Source: Erodium maritimum (lineage: Eukaryota; Streptophyta; Magnoliopsida; Geraniales; Geraniaceae). Taken from it: a stretch of 64,000 bases of DNA. Both the position numbers and the translations under genes were made by a program. Each line of letters opens with the position of its first letter. Position 1 is the first letter of the stretch. The stretch is from assembly GCA_963921825.1 (NCBI GenBank), contig OY997593.1:70106039-70170038 (forward strand), written 5' to 3'. Below the pieces are notes generated by a model. It was not told where the DNA came from. It ran no database searches and saw nothing but the letters and a program-made list of their open reading frames with translations. Shown here piece by piece: positions 56,885-64,000 of this stretch.

Positions 56885-58203
56885 TCTCGCTATCTGTCGG
56901 GAGCCTCTCCCGAGGAAACTCTAGCCCTAGCCTGCCTATAGAGCTCTCTGTGCCTGGCAACGCCGTCGATAAGGCTGCATGTCCTGTCCCGTCGCCGCTT
57001 ACCACTATGCAGTTCTCTGTGATCTCACCCCTTTGTCCTTCTTCAGTGGTTGAGTCTCCCTTAAAGACTTGACGCCAGAGAAAGCCAAAGCAAATTCTAG
57101 TTGAGAAACCTTCTCCTCTTCCTCTTCCCCCATCATCTTCTAAGATATCGCCAGCGCCAGCGCCACCGTCTACGGCGATCGTGGCGTTCTCCCCGGGGTT
57201 CTCCACTCCGCTAGTGAAGCCACGAAATGGACGTCTGGTGAAAATTCCAATTGTTGCTTCAACTGCAAGTAACCCATCACCGACCATTGTTCCTGTCCTT
57301 GGCGACAATCTGTTGCCCCCACTATGTCAATATCATTTTCGTGGGAAGGCGCCCATGATCGGTAGCGGGAGAACGAAATTGGAGGCGCTGATTGACATGG
57401 CTTCGATCCCTGATGCGGTGAGGATCCCTTTAATCCCATCCTTGCCTGCTACGCCTCCGGGTATGACTCAACGTTGACGAGTGTTCAAACCGCGAGAAGA
57501 CATCTCTGCTCCGGTGGTTTCGGCACCGCCGGATTCTCTTGCGTCAAACCTGGCCAGCGTCCAAGATGGCTTCTCTTCCTATTCGTTGGATGAGGAGGCG
57601 GAAGTCCTGGTCCCGTATTCCCCGATGAGCTCGTCGGTTATTGCACGCCATCAGTTCACCATGATGGGTAAACTGTGGGCTCAAAGCCTCCTCGGAAGGA
57701 AGTCCTCCTTCGGATCATCACTAATGAATGGGGAAAATCTGCAGAGGGCCTAATGATCAAAGAAATAAGACATGGTGTCTTAGGCTTCTATTTCGAGTCA
57801 GAGGAGGCTCGAGCATTGGTCCGGGGAAACAAATCCTGGTGTTTTGACGAACATCCGCTCCTCCTCGGAGACTTAGACCCACTGGTTAGGGAACCTCCTT
57901 CTCTGGATCGACTACAACTATGAGTGCAAGCTCATGGTCACCCTCCGTTGGTACGGACCCGAGCGACTGGGGAAACGATTGGCTCGGCTCTATGAGTTTT
58001 TGTGGTTGTCCCGTGAAATCAATGAGGCCTCTGCTGGGGAGGTTCAGTGAAGGTACGGTTCTGGCACCTCGAGAACGTCCCCTGCACCCACATCTGTTGT
58101 TGTGATTTAAGAAGTTTTCAAACCCGGTTTGAGTCTCACTCATCTACAAAACTGCCCTCATTTTGCTTTAACTGTAGGCTGATCGGACATGTAGTTCAGG
58201 AGT
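56885..58203 (+). pseudogene. LINE ORF1 relic: DUF4283 and CCHC knuckle
   Basis: Pieces in three frames. 57181-57477 is Pro/Ser-rich. 57481-57753 has 'LDEEAEVLVPYSP' and 'RHQFTMMGKLWAQ', then a one-base shift leads to 57675-57923 with 'KPPRKEVLLRIITNEWGKSAEGLMIKEIRHG' and 'SWCFDEHPLLLGDLDP'. Further on comes 'FNCRLIGHVVQE', whose Cys pair and His sit correctly for CX2CX4HX4C, but the last Cys is replaced by a stop region. Frameshifts and stops show it is not functional now. Confidence 0.68.
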
Positions 58204-58831
58204 AAGACCGGGAGATGGGTGGTACCCCAAGTTTTGACTCGTCCATGTTAGAGTACTAGAAGGATTGGGGTGTCAAGCAATACACGACCGATTAGGGGAA
58301 CCAAGGGCCTCGACACTTTCCACCAAGGTTCGGGCTTGTATCCCCAAGCACTGTACCTAAGGGCGCCTTGCCTCGCGGAAGAGGCTCAATTGTATCCCCG
58401 AGCATTGTACCTAAGGGTACAAGACCTCGGGTCAGCGCCCAGGCTAGAAATGTCATTCCAGGCTGGAAAAACTTGATGGTCCGTCAACTCTCTGGTAACA
58501 AAAAAAGCCGAAGTTTCAGGTTTCATCCTACTCGGACACAGAGCTGAAGATGGAGCTAGGGTTTGAGGAATAAAGAGGGGGTCTATTGGTGAACCCCGAG
58601 ATGATCAAACGAAGGCTGGTAAGTAGCCTCGCCAGGAAGGATGTTAGGCTCCTCTGGCTTTAGGGACTGGCTCCGTGAGGGGTCCCTAGTGAAAGTCATG
58701 CCTCCTACAACTAATGTAGTCCAAGTTCGATCACTTCAACTTTCATATGTAGCATTTAGGCACTGCATTGAGCAGGACTTTCAGTTTTTTCCAAACCCCA
58801 CCTTTTCTTTTTGTTTATGTGGCGTTTTAAT

Positions 58832-58846
58832 ACTGTCTGTGACGGT
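58832..58846 (+). other. Conserved 3'-tail hairpin, copy 4
   Basis: ACTGTC TGT GACGGT. The single stem change relative to the others (C to T) is kept as a G-U pair in RNA, about 94 nt upstream of the A-run. Confidence 0.6.
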
Positions 58847-58945
58847 TACTTTGTGCAAGAGTTATGTGTGCTGAGTCCTTCGAAGACTATTTACTTGGAC
58901 TGACTTTTTTTAATTTAATACAATTCGATACTTTTTAGTAAAAAA

Positions 58946-59184
58946 ACTACCTAAATAAAAATTCTTGAACAACGGACAACCAGAGCTCTTACTGTTCCAT
59001 AATGAAAGATATAAATCTATTGGAAAATAAAAAATACACACGTCGAACGAAAGTTGTTATATGCTCCAATAATAAATCGTCGATTTAACTGAATAACTAA
59101 CTAAAATAGTTAGACTTTCTCTTCATCGCAGGTGATATCAATTGGAAGATCCTCTATATGAATAGATAGGCATTCCAAATTTTT
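58946..59184. other. AT-rich spacer
   Basis: Short AT-rich spacer between two retroelement relics. No features seen. Confidence 0.5.
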
Positions 59185-60400
59185 TTTATCAACAAGGCAT
59201 AATATAAATGCTCAATCTTTAAAGTAAAGATTGAGAGTGAAGGAGTTACAAACTATAAAGCGTTCCATATAGAAACCTCAACCAACAAACCTCAGCAGTA
59301 AGAGGCAACAACCAGAATACAAGAAAGGCCTAGAATTAGACCCGAACAACAAAACACTACCAACCGAAACACCAACGATACAACCATATAGAGCACGGCT
59401 AAAACCAGAAGAAAACACCAGGAAAAGAACTTGAAAATTAGGTCTAAAGTACCCACATTTAGCAACCTTTAAGTACAAATAGAAAAAACAATAAATGGGT
59501 GTCGAGTACTCTAATTTGTCCACCATGAAGTACTGAAAGAAGAAGAAAGAACCGAAAGAAAAAACCAACCACCAACCTAACTCTAAAGCCTAATCTTGAA
59601 GAGGAAGCCGAACCCCTTGGTCATTAGTCTTACATCCCTTAGAAGAGAGAATGTGAGGAGCTAAAAGTCGGTGGTCAGCACCAAAATTCCGCCTGAGCCA
59701 TACCAAAGACCATAAGAACCCAAACAAGTGACTTTGGGAGAAGGCAAAACACAACCCTAAGACCTCGTCGACGGTCAACGCCTTGAACCGACGAACTCGA
59801 ACTACACAACTACACCGAGTTCGAGAAAAAGGGAATGCACGATTGCTCAGGAAAAAAATGAAAAATAGGGGGAGGACTATCCAACTAGGAAGGGATAGAG
59901 AAGGGATAGAGAAGACTTCTAGCAGAAAATCTTCATCCAGAAACCAAAAAATAACAACTCAAAGTCGGTCCTCCTCACGCACCCGACCAATCTCGAGAAG
60001 TGCGAGACAAATGGGACTAGTATTTCTACCGAACCCGAGCAAAATCTTATGGACTGTCAGATTTTACCTCCACAAACAGGAACATGCAAGGACGAGTCAA
60101 ACTGAGGCGCAGCGGAGGAGCAGGAGGACTTGTGAGCGGCGGAGCTCAGAATCAACATATCTAACCCGAAGAGGGTCAAATCGAAAAAGAAGCCGAGGCG
60201 AGCGAGCGACCACCCGAGCAAAGAGGGAGGAGCCCGAGCCAGAACCGCGAGGATCCACGCAGAGGAGAGCGGAGAAGGTCGTCCCACTCCGGATCTGAGG
60301 AGACTCTGCTGTTGAAGGCGGAGACACGGCGCCTAGCTTCACCGGAGTAAGGGAGAGGGATGATGAGACATTCCAATTGATCGAGCTTAATTCGAATTGT
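59185..60400 (-). repeat. Dispersed non-coding repeat family E, copy 3 (minus strand)
   Basis: The plus strand starts 'tttttttatcaacaaggc', the complement of the family's 'GCCTTGTTGATAAAAAAA' end. The shared word 'tagtatttctaccgaacccgag' near 60018-60039 is the complement of the 'ctcggtagaaata' block. The open frame at 59783-60298 (Arg/Ser-rich, no family) runs antisense to the repeat and is not called a gene. Confidence 0.55.
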
Positions 60401-60665
60401 TTGTTCTGAAGCATAGATATCCATGAACGGTTCGTCCCACTCAGATATTTACGGATCAAGAATAGATTCTCTTACGGATAGACCCGGAAAGGCGGGAACA
60501 TCAACATGTTCAATTTACTAGACCCTATAGTTCCCATTTTTGAAACATCCCGTGCCAAACTAGGTCGCCAAACCCTATCCGTTGTGATACACTACAACAA
60601 CTAGAAGTACAAAAACAGATATCAAACGGGAACACAATATGAACACAAGAGCTTGCTCATCCACT
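60401..60665. other. Former 3' flank of the LEA gene, no gene seen
   Basis: Before the Harbinger element inserted, this sequence was continuous with the LEA gene's 3' region, so it may hold its old UTR and polyadenylation site. Nothing recognisable was identified. Confidence 0.4.
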
Positions 60666-60695
60666 TTAGAGCACCCACAGTCGTGGGCGAGAAGT

Positions 60696-60815
60696 AGCTG
60701 GCGAGGAGATGTCGCCGGCGAGGAGGAGGCGGGGAGCTGACGAGGAGGAGGCGAGGAGGTCGCTGGCGAGGACCGCTGGCGATGTACTTCTCGCTGGCAG
60801 CTCACGCCGGCGAGA
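60696..60815. repeat. Subterminal short repeats of the Harbinger element (left)
   Basis: At least five words of the type (g/c)(c/t)(c/t)ggcgag within 120 bp, with counterparts at 62673-62772 on the right in mirrored layout. These are plausible transposase or accessory-protein binding sites, by analogy to other plant Harbinger elements. Confidence 0.6.
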
Positions 60816-61095
60816 TGAGATTGTGATCTTCAAAAAACCTTTTTTCCAATTAAAAATGCTTGGTGTCAATGCTATTTGTTTTGAAAAATAAACCCCACCT
60901 ATATTATCCAACAAATATCTGTACGTCCAATCGAATAACCTTGATCGTCGCTCACCATAACTACAACATTTATGTTAAACCTACCCTAAAACCTTATATA
61001 AATCAACCCTCACAAACTACAAATTCACACACTCTCTAATATTCATCCTTCTCATAAAGTATCGTCCCGACACTCATCCTTCTTTGTCCGTCATC

Positions 61096-62361
61096 ATGGA
61101 ATTCGATCCTGAGGATATGGAATTTGATTCTATTTTGAATGACATGCTCGAAGACTATCTGTCAACCGAGGAGATGTTGGACGACGCTTTGGTGGATTCT
61201 CCACCACGGAAGCGCAAATACATTCAACGTGACCGGGTAGCCGCAAACGAACGATTAATGAATGACTACTTCAACACCAACCCTGTGTACACCGAGGTGC
61301 AGTTTCGGCGTCGGTTTAGAATGCCAAAGTCGGTGTTCCTCCTTATCGTTCATGCATTGGAGCAGCACGACAATTACTTCAAGGAAAGGTTAGATGCTTT
61401 GGGTCAAGTTTCATTATCTCCTTATCAGAAATGTACTGCAGCCATTAGGCAGTTATGTTACGGAATTGCAGCTGATGCGTTGGATGAGTATGTGAAGATA
61501 GGGGAAACAACGTCTTTGGAATGTTTGCGCACATTTTGCAGTGCACTGAATAAAGTCTTTGGTGCTACATACTGGCGGAAGCCTACACAAGCTGATATGG
61601 ACCACATTTTAGCGGTTAATGAAGCGCGCGGATTCCCGGGCATGCTTGGAAGTCTTGACTGCATGCACTGAGAGTGGAAGAACTGCCCAAAGGCCCTTCC
61701 AGGATCACATTCCCGAAGGGACCACGGTAATCGACCAACCGTTGTCCTTGAGGCGGTTGCAACTCGTGATTTATGGATTTGGCACTCTTTCTTCGGCATG
61801 GCGGGGTCGAACAACGATTTAACGGTCCTGAACCATTCGAAGTTGTTCGCGGACGTTATCAACGGTTGGCAACCACCGGTTGCTTACACGATAAATGGTA
61901 ATAATTACACACTTCCTTATTATCTTGCTGACGGTATTTTTCCTTCGTGGCCAGTGTTCGTAAAAACAATTCCTTTACCGTCAACGCCGAAGCAGAAGAA
62001 GTACGCTGAAGTCCAAGAAGCGTGCAGGAAAGATGTGGAACGAGCTTTCGGCGTACTACAAGCTCGGTTTCACATTATCAAACAACTGAGCCGCTTGTGG
62101 GCTCCCGAGTCTATCGGTTTGGTCATGAATGCGTGCATTATACTGCACAAAATGATAGTTGAGGCTGAACGTCATACGTACGATGAATATCGTGAACAAA
62201 CAGAAGAAGGTAGTCCAAGTCAACCACATATTGCACGAGGAGGCTTCGTCCCGACCAATGTCATACTTGGAAACACTGAGAGGATGCAAAATGAACGTAT
62301 GCATTACCGTTTGAAGGACGATCTTGTCGAACATCTCTGGAATAAATTTGGAGACGCCTAG
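61096..62361 (+). pseudogene. PIF/Harbinger DDE transposase with one nonsense codon
   Basis: A single frame of 421 codons, ATG 61096 to TAG 62359-62361, interrupted only by a TGA at 61669-61671 (codon 192), where relatives have TGG (Trp) after the CMH motif. Other features are intact: 'RRRFRMPKSVFLLIVHALE' (N-terminal helix region), 'LCYGIAADALDEYVKIGETT', first catalytic Asp about 188 in GSLDCMH, second Asp about 241 in GSNNDL, and Glu about 315 in DVERAFGVLQARF, giving the DDE triad of this plant transposase family (often annotated as 'plant transposon protein'). Length fits the family (400-450 residues). The region around codons 200-205 (KALPGSHSRRDHGN) may also be altered. The product would cut and join element ends as a nuclear endonuclease. 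The copy at 5692-9700 is a heavily decayed relative. Confidence 0.88.
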
Positions 62362-62834
62362 ATGTTAGTTGGTGTAGTTTCCTTTGTTTTAGTTTCATTT
62401 GTGTTGGTTTCTTTTTATCTGTGTTGTTTTAATGAGGACTGGTATCCTTTTATTTTATCGGGCGTTCCATTTTTTTTACCGTTTGTTGTGATGACCACTT
62501 TTCTCAACCTGTAAATGCTTACTCCAACACTTGTGTTTCTCGCCATCTTAATCGTCTTCTCAGTCAAGGAAAAACTGTGTTATCGATCTTTTAGTATTTT
62601 TTTTTGTTTTTCCGTTCAAAATCTATTTTTACATAAAAAAACATTAAAAAACTTAAATTCTTTGCATCTCGTCGGCGCCTCTCTGCCAGCCCACTGCAGA
62701 ACTCGCTGGCGGTGAGCTGGCGAGATGATTAAATCCCAATAATTTATTTCATCACGCCGACTGTCGGCGAGATGACTGTGGATACTCTTAAAAACACAAC
62801 CTGGTAAGCCTGAGACAACACATCCACATGACAC

Positions 62835-63995
62835 TCACTTGGAACCACCCACATGCCTCCTCTCCTCCATATCATCATCTCTCGCCCCTATCACAAGCTC
62901 TTTAGTCTTCTGAGCTATCTCCACAACCGTCTCTCCGATCGCCTGCAAAACCCCTCCGGCGACTTCTTCCACTCCCTCTCCGGTCACCGACCCCTTCAAC
63001 CCTCCTCCATCCCTCTCCTTTCTTGGGCTCAAACACTCCATAGCTTCTCCTCCACCTTCCCATTCCTCCTCCTCCTCCGTCCAATCTTCTTCCAATCTCT
63101 CGGCTTCTCCACCTCTCCTCGCCTCCTCCTTCTTCCTCGCCGCGTACTCTTTCGCCGTCTCCCCGGTCGACACCGCCACATCCGTCGCCGCATGGAAGGT
63201 CTTGGCAGCTATCTCGGCCCCTTTATGACCCACAGACGCCGCCACCGGTGCCACGTACCCTGCCACACCGTGGACGGCCCTGGCGGCTAGTTTTGTACCT
63301 TCCACCGCCGCCGCGGCCGTTAACTGTGCCGTTCCCCACCCGGCCACAACGGCCGTGTCCTTGGTGGCTGACGCCGCTTTTCCGGCGTATCCGGCCGCGG
63401 TCTTGGCCACCGGCACTGCTTTCTCCGCCGCGGAGATAACCGTTTCTCTGGCTTTCTGCGCCGCCATAGCTACCGTGTCCTTGAGCGCAAAACCCTCCTC
63501 TGTTTCCTCTGTTTCTTCAAATTTCTGATCTTCCCCTCCAAATCGATGTTCGGGTCCTTCAAATTTCTGATCTTTCCCTCCAATTTGATGTTCATGTCCT
63601 TGGCCATGAGCTCCATGGAACATGGTGTCCTTAGTACTCTGTTTTTGGCCTCCATGAGTGTCCTTCGCTAGGCAACTCATCCCCAAACCATGCTGATCGG
63701 TAGAAGCACCGTGTCCACGAACCACAAAGTTCTGGTCTCGCTCTTGACCTCCATGAGACAACCTCGTACCTTGTCCGAGTCCACCACCATCAGCATTGAT
63801 CACCACATCAACTCTGGCCACCGGAACATTCTCTCCCTGCTCGGAATGGCCAGCTCCTCCGGCGGCCGACTCCGCCGCCTTCTGGGCGAGATGGTCGAAA
63901 TGGCTGGCCATCTTCGGGACCCTGTCCTTCTCCGGCAACCGTACCTCCCTCTCCGATGTCGTGTTGTCTCTCCGTGACATTTGCTCCGAAGCCAT
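62835..63995 (-). CDS. LEA protein, SBP65-like (seed maturation)
   Basis: A 386-residue single-exon frame from ATG at 63993-63995 to TGA at 62835-62837. The N-terminus (MASEQMSRRDNTTSEREVRLPEKDRVPKMASHF) is characteristic of seed biotin-containing protein SBP65 and related LEA proteins. A Gly/His/Gln-rich middle (residues ~48-160) is followed by an Ala-rich, amphipathic repeat region (~168-290: AAQKARETVISAAEKAVPVAKTAAGYAGKAA pattern) and an acidic tail. LEA proteins are disordered and protect seeds and tissues during drying; in SBP65 biotin is also stored, but I could not locate the biotinylation site. It is shorter than SBP65 (about 550 residues). Its 5' UTR and promoter lie outside the window. 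A Harbinger element starts 45 bp after the stop codon. Confidence 0.88.
   Translation of the reverse strand: MASEQMSRRDNTTSEREVRLPEKDRVPKMASHFDHLAQKAAESAAGGAGHSEQGENVPVARVDVVINADGGGLGQGTRLSHGGQERDQNFVVRGHGASTDQHGLGMSCLAKDTHGGQKQSTKDTMFHGAHGQGHEHQIGGKDQKFEGPEHRFGGEDQKFEETEETEEGFALKDTVAMAAQKARETVISAAEKAVPVAKTAAGYAGKAASATKDTAVVAGWGTAQLTAAAAVEGTKLAARAVHGVAGYVAPVAASVGHKGAEIAAKTFHAATDVAVSTGETAKEYAARKKEEARRGGEAERLEEDWTEEEEEWEGGGEAMECLSPRKERDGGGLKGSVTGEGVEEVAGGVLQAIGETVVEIAQKTKELVIGARDDDMEERRHVGGSK
63517..63590 (-). repeat. 36-bp tandem duplication inside the LEA gene
   Basis: Two adjacent copies of a block encoding an EH(Q/R)(I/F)GGxDQKFE-type segment differ at a few bases. Because 36 is a multiple of three, the frame is kept. 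It shows the disordered middle region expanding by slippage. Confidence 0.7.
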
Positions 63996-64000
63996 TTTTC

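Larger units (their letters stand above)
56870..58945 (+). mobile_element. ORF1-only LINE element with hairpin tail
   Basis: The most complete member of the ORF1-only group. A leader and N-terminal ORF1 region (56870-57476) is followed by DUF4283 (57481-57923), a zinc knuckle (58164-58202) and a ~700-bp 3' region ending in the hairpin at 58832-58846 and an A-run at about 58940. It has no endonuclease or reverse transcriptase. It abuts the ycf2 insertion. Confidence 0.72.
60669..62787 (+). mobile_element. PIF/Harbinger transposon with TIRs and TTA duplications
   Basis: 2,119 bp. The left TIR GAGCACCCACAGTC (60669-60682) and right TIR GACTGTGGATACTC (62774-62787) match at 12 of 14 positions after inversion. 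TTA occurs at 60666-60668 and 62788-62790 as the target duplication, the standard 3-bp preference of this superfamily. Subterminal regions at both ends are full of 'gctggcgag'/'ccggcgag' words in both orientations. Only a transposase gene is inside. The companion Myb-like ORF1 is absent, which suggests either loss or a single-protein form. Confidence 0.92.

Noticed and set aside
59783-60298. 171-codon Arg/Ser-rich frame, SR-protein-like
   Set aside because: Antisense to family E copy 3; no RRM domain, no conservation in copies 1 and 2.
62853-63290. 145-codon plus-strand frame, Arg/Leu/Ser-rich
   Set aside because: It is the antisense shadow of the LEA gene.

Overview
This is a window of angiosperm nuclear DNA, most likely eudicot. 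The evidence is two CLE signal-peptide precursors, a plant-type bromodomain/NET (GTE) gene with GT-AG introns, a seed-type LEA gene, and a dense layer of plant LTR, LINE and PIF/Harbinger remnants. I cannot name the species. Host genes occupy only about 6 kb; nearly everything else is decayed mobile DNA.

Host genes: (1) a CLE1-7-like peptide gene at 4598-4861 (+); (2) a second CLE gene at 41525-41794 (+); (3) a GTE4-like bromodomain protein in four exons from 51478 to 54240 (+); (4) an LEA/SBP65-like seed-maturation protein at 62835-63995 (-). The two CLE genes are single-exon, each about 100 bp downstream of a TATA box, and would encode related secreted dodecapeptides.

Layout of the repeats: 1-4290 holds three non-LTR (LINE-type) tails, one with a DUF4283/zinc-knuckle ORF1. 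A degenerate PIF/Harbinger transposase (5692-9700) is split by a 2.68-kb solo LTR (5808-8490) with target duplication GTTAA. An ORF1-type LINE relic (10280-11645) is followed by a LINE tail split by a second, oppositely oriented solo LTR (11928-14139). 15.8-17.3 kb has a DUF4283 relic and an AT-rich stretch. 17.3-19.7 kb is a TIR-bounded interval containing a third LTR of the same family. 19.8-21.5 kb is a Ty3 gag fragment between two 110-bp direct repeats. 22.3-24 kb is a Harbinger Myb-like ORF1 relic with a 30-bp minisatellite. 24.6-28 kb has LINE derivatives. 28.4-35.05 kb is a long decayed L1-type LINE. 35.3-37.7 kb belongs to a non-coding dispersed family. 38.4-40.05 kb is a probable solo LTR with TSD CATAA. 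40.2-41.1 kb and 43.3-45.4 kb are ORF1-only or shorter LINE derivatives. 45.6-48.8 kb is a second decayed LINE ORF2. 48.9-50.7 kb holds two more LINE tails. A ycf2 3'-end plastid insertion lies at about 56290-56750, an ORF1-only element at 56870-58945, and a well-preserved 2,119-bp PIF/Harbinger element (60669-62787) with TIRs and TTA duplications lies 47 bp beyond the LEA stop codon.

The most interesting system-like signal is a group of short LINE derivatives with mix-and-match modules: a GC-rich leader, an optional DUF4283 ORF1, and a common 3' tail with a conserved 6-bp hairpin (ACCGTC/GACGGT). They lack reverse transcriptase and presumably borrowed it in trans. Second is the nested, datable Harbinger/solo-LTR arrangement with hypervariable tandem repeats inside the LTRs.
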